Shown here: piece by piece, positions 8,190-17,285 of the stretch
How positions within the stretch are numbered: the first letter of the stretch is position 1
Layout: every line of letters begins with the position of its first letter
Translations under genes and position numbers: made by a program
Notes under the pieces: model-generated
What the model saw: the letters and a program-made list of their open reading frames with translations, nothing else
Database searches by the model: none
What the model was told of the DNA's origin: nothing
DNA from: a virus
Reading direction: 5' to 3' (one strand)
Virus record (IMG/VR): IMGVR_UViG_3300045929_000088
Location: 1-39,761 of that record
Length of the DNA stretch: 39,761 bases

Positions 8190-11100
8190 TGGCGGGCCAA
8201 GCACGCCCCCGACTGTTCGACGACCCGGTGCCGGCGCCGAGCTCGCCGATGACGACACCGGACACGCCGGCGGCGGTGCCCCCGCCCGCGCGCGAACGCC
8301 TGTTCGAAGAGCCCGTGCTGGGCCAGCCGGCGCCCGATCCGCTCGGTCAGCACCTGACGACGCAGGCGCCCGACCGCGCCGCGCGCGTGCTCGAGCTCAA
8401 TCGCAAGACGGGCATCCCGGTGCCCTACATCACGCAGAACTTCGACGCGCTCGACAAACGCGATCGCGGCGAGAGCTACGACGTCGAGACGGTGCGCCGG
8501 CGCGCGCCCGAGGTGTACCGCTGGCTGCGCGCCAACGGCGATGCCGCGGCCCTGGCGGCCGATGACCTGCCGTCGCTCGTGCAGGCCGAGCAGTCGATTC
8601 AGATCCTGGGCACGCTGCGCCAGTCGTGGGACCAGGTCCAGGCGCTGACCGGCGCGAGCGTCGAAGGGTTCGGGTCGTGGTTCGGGGCCGAGGGGCTCGA
8701 GGACTACGGGCGCGAGGTCCGCTTACGGAACCTCCAGGAAGCGGCCGGCTACGGGCCGCGGCTCTCGCTCACCAAGGGCGAGGTGACCGACGCCCACGCG
8801 ATCGCGAAGTGGGCCACCGAAGGCCTCGTCTCCCAGGCGCCCCAGATCGGCATCTCGTGGGGCGGCGCGATCGCCGGCGCCGCGGCCGGCGCCGCGATCG
8901 GCAACGTGCCCGGTGCGGTGCTCGGCGCCCTCATCGGCGCGATCCCCGGATTCGCGCTCGGCTACGGCGAGGTCGTGTCCGACATTCGCGAGGTCGACCC
9001 GGAGGCCGAGATTGGCCTGGGCGCGTTCCTGGGCGGCTCGGCGATCGCCGCGCTCGACACCAAGGTGCCCTTCGGCATCGGCAAGCGGCTCTCGAGCCTG
9101 CTGGGCCACCAGGTCGCCGAGCGCGTCGTCGCGAAGGCGCTCGTGCAGCCGGTGCGATCGACCTGGCTCACCGGCACGCTCAAAGAGGGCGTCAAGGAGA
9201 TGCGCTCGGAAGCGATCACCGAGGCGCTCCAGAAAGCGATCGCCGACGTCACCACCACCGCGACGACCGGCAAAGCGTTCGATGCCAAGCAGACCGCGCT
9301 CGACATGCTCGAGGAAGGCCTGCTCGGTGGGCTCGTCGGCGGCACCGTCGCCGGCGGCATCCACGCCACCGTGGGCCACCGCGCCCACGAACGCCTCGTC
9401 GCGATCGCCGAGCAGCGCCAGCAGGCCATGCAGACGCTGGCCGCGTCGGTCGCGCAGAGCAAGACCGCGCAACGCTCGGAGCAGGCCGCCGGCGAGATTC
9501 TCTCGCAGGCCGGCGCCGCCAACGGCGTCGACACCATCTACCTGCCGATCGAGACGTTCACCGAGTACTGGCAGAACGAAGGGCTCCAGCCCGACGTCGT
9601 CGCCGCCGAGCTCACCGGCAACCCCACGGCGCTCGCCGAGGCGCAGCAGCAGGAACTGCCGAACCTGGCGGTGCCCTTCGCCACCTTCGTCACCAAGATT
9701 GCCGGCGCCGCCGAGGGCAAACACTTCCAGTTTTTCCAGAACGAGTTCCGCCTGTCTCCAGAACAGCAGAACGTGCGGGAGTCGAAGGCCGAGGTCGCGA
9801 CCCTCGAGCGCGAGCTCGAGGCGCTCGTCGACCAGGGCACGACCGCGAGCGAGGCCGATGCGCCCGCCGTCCAGATCGCCGCCGACGTGCTCGAGAAGAT
9901 TGTCAGCGCCGGCGAGTCGCCGCAGATCGCCAAGACCCTGGCGACCTACATCGCCACGCGCGAGGTGCACCGCGCGCAGGCCCGCGGCGTCGACCCGCTC
10001 GAGCTCTATCGCGCGCAGCCGTTCACGTTCTCGTACACCGATCGCCAAGGCCGCCCGATCGTCACGCGCGTGGGTGGGCCGCCGGCCGCCGCGCGTGCCG
10101 CCGACATTCCCCCGTCGCGCGGCGTCGAGGGCGAGACGCGCGAGGGGCGTCAGACACGCGAGACGGCCCACACCGCCGCGATCGCCAAGCACATCGTCGA
10201 CGCCGCGCAGGCGCTCGACCCCGACGTCGACGGCGCCCTGCTCGCGCGCGAGGTCGCCGAGCGGATGCGCGTCCGCGCCGAGGACATTGCCGCGCGCCGC
10301 GAAGCGGAAGACGACCCGCGCGTGCTGCTCTCGGCGATCGCCGACGCCGGCGGCATTCGCACCGACCAGGCCGGCGACCTGATCGACGGCATCCCCCCGC
10401 GCACCGTGCGCGGCGTGCACCACTACGACGTCAACGGCGTGAAGAGCGTCGTGCGGGACGACGGCCGCACCTGGGACGACCTGACCCGCTCGCTGATGCA
10501 GGAGGGCGGCTACGCCTGGCTCGAGGACGACCTCAACACACTGGTCGAGGCCGTCAACGTCGCGAGCCGGCCGCACACCGCCGGCGGCACCAGCGTCGAC
10601 GACGAGCTCCCCGGCACGCAGGAGCTCCGCGACGAGCTCGACATCGACACCAGCGAGAAGTGGTGGGAACACGGCTTGTGGCTCGCCGACCCGTCCCTGC
10701 GCGAGTCTGAAGGAAACATCGACGAGTCTGAAGGAAACATTCCCGAGGGCGCCGACGATTCGTTCAACGTTGACGAGCTCGAGCAGCGCGACAACGACAA
10801 CGAATTCTTCCAACCCGACGAGCGCAACACGCCAGACGGGTTCGACGTCCTCGCGCCGCACCTGACGCCCGCCGAGCAGACCAAGCTCCGCGCCGATACC
10901 GCGCAGGCACTTGTCGACACGTTCCTCGAGATTCCGCGTGACGCCGATTGGGAAGCAGTCGCGGTCGCCGGCCGCGCCAAGAAAGGCTGGTACGCGCGAT
11001 CGACCACCGCGATCCGCGCCATGTTCGGGATGGTCGACAGCGTGCGCTTCTCGGCGCTCCTCGCGGCGCTCTCGCCGCGCACCGAGGTCGACACCAACCT

Positions 11101-14100
11101 CGCGAACACGCTCCGCATGTGGAAGCACTGGCTCGAGGCCGGGCGTCCCACCGACCGCGAGGCGATCCTCGCGCTCCTAGCGCGCAGCGTGTCGGGCCAA
11201 CGCGACGAGGCCTCCGTGCTGGACTCGTGGCGCAACAACGCGGTCACCGCGCTCGCCACCGAGGACCCGCTCCGCATCGTGCTCTCTGGACCGAAAGTTC
11301 ACAGCTTCGCCATGAACCTGTGGGGCTACGTCCACGAAGTCACGACCGATTCGTGGATGGTCACGTTCGCCGCGCTCGAGGAAGGCGTGCTCGGCAGCGG
11401 CGCGCGCAACGTCGCCGGTACCGACCCTGGGAAGACACCCGGCTATCTCGCGTTCAGTGCGAAGGTGCGCCGTGTCGCGAAGACGCTCACGCGCCGGACC
11501 GGCGAGCCGTGGACTGCGGCCAACGTGCAGGAGACGGTGTGGTCCTGGGCAAAGACTTTGTATGAGCTCTCGGAGACCGAGGGCGTCAGCGCCGAAGCGT
11601 TCCTGAAATCGGGCAAACTGACCGACCAGGCGATCGCCGGCGCGCCGGATTTCGCAACTTTGTTCACCGCGGACGCGGATGTCCGCTCGTTGCTGGAGGC
11701 TGCAGGCTATGGCGAAGAACTCCGCACGTTTGCGCGATCAGATGCTCGCCGACGCCGACGCGATTCTGATCGCGCGGCAGCAGGCGGAACGGGATCGCGT
11801 GGCCCGCATCGTGTCACGCCGGCGCTCCTCCGCAGCGCCCGCCGGCTCGACGCCGTCCGGCAGCGCCGACGCGACGGCGCCGCGGCGCGGAAGCGCGCGC
11901 AACAGAACGCCGCGCGCGAAAAGCTAAAGGCCGCCAAGGCTCGCGCGCGCGCCAAGCGCGGCGAGTTCGAACAGCGCGACTGGAACCTCGCCGAGCGACC
12001 CCGGCGGGCCGCGCTCACCAAAGACGACGCGCGCGCGGCCGCCCGGGCGCTGCAGGGCAAGCCGCTTGTCAATGCCGCTTCCGGGCGCCGAGGCACACTC
12101 ACGCGCGACGGCATCAACAAGATGCTCGATGACCGGGACTCTGTCGCCGAGTCGTCCTCACCCGAGGATCATTTCCTCGCCGTCGCCAACGTCGACCAGT
12201 TGTTTGAGCGTGCGCTGTGGAACCAGACCGAGTCAGAAGCGCCCCGCGACGCCGTCGACAACACCATCGTCGCGTACCACCGGTTCTATGCGCCGCTGCG
12301 CGTGCCCGACGGCAGCGTGCGGTTGGTGAAGATCACAGCCAAGGAAGTCGGGCCAGGCCAACGGCCGGAGTTGGGCGATCGCTTGTACGCGATCGAATCG
12401 ATCGAGGTGGAGCAGGCCAGCCCTGCGTCCGAGATAGGAGAGGTGCGGGCCACGGTCGGCGCCGACGAAGGCCGTACCCCGTCCTGGTCCGCAGGGCCAC
12501 TCCAGAGTCTAACGGATCGCGTGTCCGGGATCGAGGCGATCGAGGTCGAGAGGACGGGCTCCGCGGCCGTTCGGGATGACGCCGCATCAGTGCCTGCAGA
12601 CGCCGATCTGGCATCACCCAGCCCGCGCGAGTCCGTCTCAGGATCTGCGCCCCCCGATGTCGGGAAGCGAGAGGGTACGCTGCAGCGGCCCCCGTCGCGA
12701 TTCGCAGAACCGATCCACAGTTTAGTCGAAGCAATCCGCGCGTTCAACGCACGCCGTGGCGAGTTCGAACAGCGCGAGCGCGCGCCACGCGCGTGGCCGA
12801 CGGGTGCCGAGCGCGACGCGCTCAACGAGGAGCTCGACGCCCTCACGCAGCAGATCCGCGACGGCGCCGGCGCGCCTGGCGTCTTCCTCGACGCGCACAT
12901 CAGCCAGGGCGGCGACCTGTCGCTCGATGCGATCGCGGTGCCGCAGTCACGCCAGAACGACGGCGTCGGCAGCGCCATGCTCGAGCAGTTGCTCGCGTGG
13001 GCCGACGCGCACAACCTGGCGGTGTCGCTCGACGCGGCGCCGGCGCCGCGCAAGAAAGGCGCGCTCGCGCGCTTCTACGCTCGCCACGGGTTCATTAAGA
13101 ACGGCACGGCACGCTACTACGACGGCGCGATCGCGGGCTCGCTGGTGCGGCCGGCAAAGAGTGAGCGTGGCACCGACGAGTTCTCTCACGCCGACACCAA
13201 CGAGGGCATTCTCCGCGGCGGCTTCAGCAAGTACTCGCGCACGATCCGGTTGATCGCCGGCCAGGCGAACCTCTCCACGTTCCTGCATGAGAGCGCGCAC
13301 CTGTTCCTCGAGGAGCTCGTCGAGGATGCGGTGTCCGTGCCCGAGGGCCACGCGCTCCGCGCCGACGCGGCGACGGCGCTCGCCTTCATTGGATTCACGG
13401 GCACGCTCGAGGAGTTCCGCGCGCTCGAGGTGACTGACGACGCGCGCCGGATGCACGAAGCGTGGGCCGAGGCGTTCGTCGAGTACCTGCACCAGGGTAA
13501 AGCACCGACGCCCGAGCTTCAGCCGCTGTTCTCAAAATTCCGCGGTTGGTTGATTGCCGTCTACCGCACGCTCACGGGCCGCGGCATCGAGGTGCCCGAG
13601 GACGTGCGCGGCGTCATGGATCGGTTGTTCGCGAGCGAGCAGGCGATCGCGGCCGCCGAGCGCGAGCGGTCGTTCACGCCGCTCTTCTCGAACGCGGCCA
13701 CGGCCGGCGTCAGCGAGCTCGAGTTCGCGGCGCACGAAGCCGCGATGCGCCAGGCCTCCGAGGAAGCGCGCGCGGCGCTTAACGCGGTCGTCATGGCCGA
13801 TTGGCGCAAGACGCAGACGGCCGACTGGAAAGCCAAACGCGACGTGGTCGAGCGCGAGGTGCGCGGCGAGTTCAATGCGCAGCCGGCCTTTGTCGCGCAG
13901 TCGGTCATTCGGACGGGCAAGATGCCCGATGGCTCCGATCCGTCGTTTGCTGACGGCACACCCATCAAGCTCTCGAAGGACGCGATCGTCCAGCAGTTCG
14001 GGCGCGAGATGCTCGACCGCCTGCCGCGGCCGTATCTCTACACGCGCGCCGGCGGCAGCGACCCGGCCATCGTCGCTACGCTCACTGGCTTCCCCGACGC

Positions 14101-17047
14101 GGAGACGTTGCTCGAGGCGCTCGCCGTAACGCCGGCGCTCAACGCCGTCGTCGCCGCGGAGACGGACAAGCGGATGCTCGAGCGGCACGGCGAGCAGATG
14201 CTCGACAAGATGTCGTTGGCCGAGGCCGCGAAAGCCGCGGTGACCGACCAGCGGCGCAAGGTCATTTCCGCCGAGCTCGCCATGCTCACCAAGGGCATGG
14301 CGGCCGCGGCGATTCCCAACCCGCGGGTCGTGCGCCTGGCGGCGCAGCAGGCCGTCGCGAAGACGCGCGTGCGCGACCTGCATCCCGGCCAGTACCGCGC
14401 GGCCGCGGCGCGCGCCAGTCAGCAGGCCTTCGAGGCCTGGGGCCGCAACGACCGCAGCACGGCGATCGAGGCGAAGCGGCGCGAGCTCTTCGCGCTCGAG
14501 CTCGCGCGCGCGGCGCAGGAGGCCGTCGCCGTCGGCGAGCGCATCGAGCGGCAGATGCGGCAACTCGATTCGTCGACGAAGCTGCGCGGCCGCATGGGCA
14601 AGGCCGGCGTGCTCGACCAGATCGACCAGATCCTCGAGCGGTACGAGTTCCGGCCCGTCTCGAACAAGGCGCTCGATCGGCGGAAGACCCTGCGCGCGTA
14701 CCTCGCCGAGCTCGAGGCGCAGGGCGTGCCCACCGAGCACATCCCCGACGACGTGAAGGACGACGCGCGCCGCGTCAACTGGCGCGAGCTCACCGTCGAG
14801 GAGCTCGCCGGTGTGGCCGACGGCATCCAGATGCTGCTCCACCTGGGGCGGCTGAAGGACAAGCTGCTCACCGCGCAGGCCCAGCGCGAGCTCGAGGCGA
14901 TTCAGGGCGACCTCGCCACGCACGTCGAGCAGGTCGGGCCACTACCGAAGACGCGCCCGATCGAAGTACGGCTCCCCGCCGAGCAGGGGAAGCGGAAGCG
15001 CAAGGGCTGGGTGCTCGACCACCGCACGCTCTCGTCGCTCATCTTCGAGATGGACGGCTATCAGCACGGGCCGCTGTGGCAGTTCCTCATGCGGCCGCTG
15101 AACGAGGCGCTCGAGCAGAAGGCCGAGTTGATGGGGGTCGCGACGAAGTTCTTTGTCGACCACCTGGGCACGCACTACAGCAACAGCGAGCAACTGGCGA
15201 TGGACCGGGCCGAGCTCGTGCCAGGCACCGGGCTGCGCCTGTCGAAGATGGCGCGGCTCATGGTCGCGTTGAACTACGGCAACAGCACGAACAAGCAGCG
15301 GATGCGCGACGGCTACGGCTGGAGCGAGGCCACGCAGACGGCGATCATCGAGTCGCTCGACGACCGGGACTGGAATTGGGTCGAGGGCGTCTGGGAGCAC
15401 ATCGACAGCTATTGGCCGGCGACCGCGGAGAAGATGAAACGGATCAGTGGGGTCGCGGCCGAGAAGGTCGAGGCCGAACCGTTCACCGTGGAGGTCGGCA
15501 AGGCGGCGAACGGCATTGGGACGCCCCGCACGCTGCGCGGCGGCTACTTCCCCATCAAGTTCGAGCACCAGTACGACGTGCTCGCCGCCGCGCATGAAGA
15601 GGCCGGCGTCGGGTTGCTCCACCAGAACACCGCGTACATGGCAACGACGGTGCGCCGCGGCCATGAGAAGCAGCGCGCCGAGGGCAACGTGTCGCGCGCG
15701 GTGCGGCTCGACTTCGGCGTGATTGCCGAACACCTGAACGACGTCATCCACGCGATCGCCATGCACGAAGCGATCATCGACGTCGGCCGGATTCTCAACC
15801 CGCGCGGCGAGCTCGCGCAGGCGATCGTGAACGTCCACGGCGACAAGACCTACGACACGATCAAACGGGCGCTCCGCTTTATCGCCGTCGGCCAGCAGGA
15901 GGAGTACCGCGACATTTCCGGGTTCGTCGACCGGATGCGCCGCGGGAGCCAGGTCGTCGGCCTGGGCTGGAACTTCGTCACGCCGCTCTTGCAGCTCGCC
16001 GGCCTGGGCAACGTGATGGCGCGCGTCGGCGTCGTGCCGACCGTGGCCGCGGCGCTGCGGATCGCGGGCGACCTCTCACGCGGCGGCACGACGCTGCGCG
16101 CGATCCGCGCCGAATCGTCGTTCCTCAAGACGCGGCCCCAGACCATCAATCGCGAGATTCACGAGTTCACGCAGCGCGTGGGCCTGAACCGCAATCAGTT
16201 CGAGAACCACGCCGACGCGATCGTGCGGAAGGTCTTCCGCGACCGGGCCACCTACGCGGCCCTCCAGCGGTCGTTCTTCTCGATGATTACCGGCATGCAG
16301 TCGGTCGTCGACGCCGTGGCCTACACGGCTGCACGCGACCAGGCGCTGCGCGCCGGCAAGGACCGCGAGACGGCGATCGCGATCGGCAACCAGGTCGTGC
16401 GCGACACGCAGGCCTCTGGCGAGTCGGCCTACCAGGCGGAAGTGCTCCGGGGCTCGACGTTCCAGAAACTGTTCACGACGTTCTTCGGGCCGATGCTCGC
16501 CACCTACAACCTGTGGACCGAGCAGATGCACAAGGCCAAGCGCGACGTCGGCAAGGGCGGCTCGCGCCTGAAGGCCAGCGGCGAGCTCGCCGCGGAGTTC
16601 GCGTTCCTGTTCCTGGTCGGCCCCGCCATCATCACGCTGGCGCGCGAAGTGTCGCGCGGCGACTTCGGCGACGACGACGACTTCGATCGGTTCCTGGTGG
16701 AGATCGGCCTGGCGATCGCCGGCACCACCTTCCTCGTGCGCGACGTCGCGCAGGCGACGGCGAGCGGCTACGGCTACGAAGGCCCGCCAGGGATGCGACC
16801 GGCCGCGACGATCGCCGACACGGGCCGGCGGATCGGGCGCGCGTGGACCGACGAGGACTACGCCGCGATCGCCGGCGAAGCGGCGGCCGCCGTGGGCTCG
16901 GTGGGCGGCGCCTACCTGCACATGCCGACGGGCGCCGTGCTCCGCGCGCGCCGCGCCTACCTGGCGTGGCTCGAGGGCGAGCTCGACGTCAACGTCCTGC
17001 AAGCGATGTTCTTCGGCTACGACCGCGAGGGGTTCGATGAAGAGTAA
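8189..17047 (+). CDS. Giant polyvalent virion protein (gp16-position, 2952 residues)
   Basis: One uninterrupted frame from GTG 8189, with GGAGG five bases upstream. Domains I can see, by residue: ~225-260 a glycine zipper (GAIAGAAAGAAIGN); ~885-1105 a helical domain with LAALSPRT and SGPKV.SFAMNLWG, as in the DUF7178 domain of polyvalent proteins; ~1327-1411 an LPD3-like domain (FLAVANVDQLFE...AYHRFYAP); ~1562-1640 a GNAT-like acetyltransferase (LDAIAVP...GVGSAMLEQ...RFYARHGF); ~1690-1800 a zincin-like metallopeptidase with H1700-E-S-A-H1704 and a downstream EAWAEAF; ~2680-2785 a C-terminal LPD region, followed by two hydrophobic segments. In the gp16 position it is expected to be packaged and ejected with the DNA, delivering its enzymes to the host. 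No lysozyme-like catalytic motif was identified. Domain names are from motif memory. Confidence 0.85.
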   Translation: MAGQARPRLFDDPVPAPSSPMTTPDTPAAVPPPARERLFEEPVLGQPAPDPLGQHLTTQAPDRAARVLELNRKTGIPVPYITQNFDALDKRDRGESYDVETVRRRAPEVYRWLRANGDAAALAADDLPSLVQAEQSIQILGTLRQSWDQVQALTGASVEGFGSWFGAEGLEDYGREVRLRNLQEAAGYGPRLSLTKGEVTDAHAIAKWATEGLVSQAPQIGISWGGAIAGAAAGAAIGNVPGAVLGALIGAIPGFALGYGEVVSDIREVDPEAEIGLGAFLGGSAIAALDTKVPFGIGKRLSSLLGHQVAERVVAKALVQPVRSTWLTGTLKEGVKEMRSEAITEALQKAIADVTTTATTGKAFDAKQTALDMLEEGLLGGLVGGTVAGGIHATVGHRAHERLVAIAEQRQQAMQTLAASVAQSKTAQRSEQAAGEILSQAGAANGVDTIYLPIETFTEYWQNEGLQPDVVAAELTGNPTALAEAQQQELPNLAVPFATFVTKIAGAAEGKHFQFFQNEFRLSPEQQNVRESKAEVATLERELEALVDQGTTASEADAPAVQIAADVLEKIVSAGESPQIAKTLATYIATREVHRAQARGVDPLELYRAQPFTFSYTDRQGRPIVTRVGGPPAAARAADIPPSRGVEGETREGRQTRETAHTAAIAKHIVDAAQALDPDVDGALLAREVAERMRVRAEDIAARREAEDDPRVLLSAIADAGGIRTDQAGDLIDGIPPRTVRGVHHYDVNGVKSVVRDDGRTWDDLTRSLMQEGGYAWLEDDLNTLVEAVNVASRPHTAGGTSVDDELPGTQELRDELDIDTSEKWWEHGLWLADPSLRESEGNIDESEGNIPEGADDSFNVDELEQRDNDNEFFQPDERNTPDGFDVLAPHLTPAEQTKLRADTAQALVDTFLEIPRDADWEAVAVAGRAKKGWYARSTTAIRAMFGMVDSVRFSALLAALSPRTEVDTNLANTLRMWKHWLEAGRPTDREAILALLARSVSGQRDEASVLDSWRNNAVTALATEDPLRIVLSGPKVHSFAMNLWGYVHEVTTDSWMVTFAALEEGVLGSGARNVAGTDPGKTPGYLAFSAKVRRVAKTLTRRTGEPWTAANVQETVWSWAKTLYELSETEGVSAEAFLKSGKLTDQAIAGAPDFATLFTADADVRSLLEAAGYGEELRTFARSDARRRRRDSDRAAAGGTGSRGPHRVTPALLRSARRLDAVRQRRRDGAAARKRAQQNAAREKLKAAKARARAKRGEFEQRDWNLAERPRRAALTKDDARAAARALQGKPLVNAASGRRGTLTRDGINKMLDDRDSVAESSSPEDHFLAVANVDQLFERALWNQTESEAPRDAVDNTIVAYHRFYAPLRVPDGSVRLVKITAKEVGPGQRPELGDRLYAIESIEVEQASPASEIGEVRATVGADEGRTPSWSAGPLQSLTDRVSGIEAIEVERTGSAAVRDDAASVPADADLASPSPRESVSGSAPPDVGKREGTLQRPPSRFAEPIHSLVEAIRAFNARRGEFEQRERAPRAWPTGAERDALNEELDALTQQIRDGAGAPGVFLDAHISQGGDLSLDAIAVPQSRQNDGVGSAMLEQLLAWADAHNLAVSLDAAPAPRKKGALARFYARHGFIKNGTARYYDGAIAGSLVRPAKSERGTDEFSHADTNEGILRGGFSKYSRTIRLIAGQANLSTFLHESAHLFLEELVEDAVSVPEGHALRADAATALAFIGFTGTLEEFRALEVTDDARRMHEAWAEAFVEYLHQGKAPTPELQPLFSKFRGWLIAVYRTLTGRGIEVPEDVRGVMDRLFASEQAIAAAERERSFTPLFSNAATAGVSELEFAAHEAAMRQASEEARAALNAVVMADWRKTQTADWKAKRDVVEREVRGEFNAQPAFVAQSVIRTGKMPDGSDPSFADGTPIKLSKDAIVQQFGREMLDRLPRPYLYTRAGGSDPAIVATLTGFPDAETLLEALAVTPALNAVVAAETDKRMLERHGEQMLDKMSLAEAAKAAVTDQRRKVISAELAMLTKGMAAAAIPNPRVVRLAAQQAVAKTRVRDLHPGQYRAAAARASQQAFEAWGRNDRSTAIEAKRRELFALELARAAQEAVAVGERIERQMRQLDSSTKLRGRMGKAGVLDQIDQILERYEFRPVSNKALDRRKTLRAYLAELEAQGVPTEHIPDDVKDDARRVNWRELTVEELAGVADGIQMLLHLGRLKDKLLTAQAQRELEAIQGDLATHVEQVGPLPKTRPIEVRLPAEQGKRKRKGWVLDHRTLSSLIFEMDGYQHGPLWQFLMRPLNEALEQKAELMGVATKFFVDHLGTHYSNSEQLAMDRAELVPGTGLRLSKMARLMVALNYGNSTNKQRMRDGYGWSEATQTAIIESLDDRDWNWVEGVWEHIDSYWPATAEKMKRISGVAAEKVEAEPFTVEVGKAANGIGTPRTLRGGYFPIKFEHQYDVLAAAHEEAGVGLLHQNTAYMATTVRRGHEKQRAEGNVSRAVRLDFGVIAEHLNDVIHAIAMHEAIIDVGRILNPRGELAQAIVNVHGDKTYDTIKRALRFIAVGQQEEYRDISGFVDRMRRGSQVVGLGWNFVTPLLQLAGLGNVMARVGVVPTVAAALRIAGDLSRGGTTLRAIRAESSFLKTRPQTINREIHEFTQRVGLNRNQFENHADAIVRKVFRDRATYAALQRSFFSMITGMQSVVDAVAYTAARDQALRAGKDRETAIAIGNQVVRDTQASGESAYQAEVLRGSTFQKLFTTFFGPMLATYNLWTEQMHKAKRDVGKGGSRLKASGELAAEFAFLFLVGPAIITLAREVSRGDFGDDDDFDRFLVEIGLAIAGTTFLVRDVAQATASGYGYEGPPGMRPAATIADTGRRIGRAWTDEDYAAIAGEAAAAVGSVGGAYLHMPTGAVLRARRAYLAWLEGELDVNVLQAMFFGYDREGFDEE
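10703..10740 (+). repeat. 17-bp tandem direct repeat inside the polyvalent gene
   Basis: GAGTCTGAAGGAAACAT occurs at 10703-10719 and again at 10724-10740, a 21-base period that keeps the reading frame and encodes two copies of ESEGNI in an acidic linker between domains. Probably a small slippage duplication in a flexible linker. Confidence 0.9.
11960..12777 (+). repeat. Direct repeat pair bounding the LPD3-like module
   Basis: The 20-mer GGCGAGTTCGAACAGCGCGA is identical at 11960-11979 and 12758-12777 and encodes RGEFEQR (residues 1257-1263 and 1523-1529). A related ELEQRD lies at residues 863-868, just before the DUF7178-like domain. The motif sits in linkers that precede domains, so the copies mark module boundaries. 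They may be recombination joints or conserved protein-level spacer/processing motifs. Confidence 0.85.
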
Positions 17048-17270
17048 CGCCTTCCTCCCCCTCCGCGGCCCGCGCCGGCCGCGCGCCGTGCTCCTGAGCG
17101 ATGAGGGCGGCCAGCCGTACTGGGGCCGAATCGGCGCCAACGTGGAAGTGGTCGACGGCGAGCTGCGCGCGGCCGCGACCGGCTCGTCGCTCGTCCCGCT
17201 CTCCACCGGCGAGGAGCCGCTCGTGTTCGTCAGCGACGGCGACGGGCATCCGATCTTTGTTTCTCTCTAA
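17037..17270 (+). CDS. Small hypothetical protein, overlaps end of polyvalent gene
   Basis: 77 residues starting MKSNAFLPLRG, with ATG 17037 inside the last codons of the giant gene (11-base overlap), implying coupled translation. The sequence is beta-like and ends in 'EPLVFVSDGDGHPIFVSL'. No family is recognised. Its position between the ejection protein and the fibre gene suggests a small tail or fibre-attachment component, by inference. Confidence 0.65.
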   Translation: MKSNAFLPLRGPRRPRAVLLSDEGGQPYWGRIGANVEVVDGELRAAATGSSLVPLSTGEEPLVFVSDGDGHPIFVSL

Positions 17271-17285
17271 GGACTCCCCTGCACC

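Noticed and set aside
5994-8258. 754-residue minus-strand frame opposite the gp15-like gene
   Set aside because: No recognisable domain, shadow-like composition, and the plus strand has a good ejection-protein gene with coupled neighbours.
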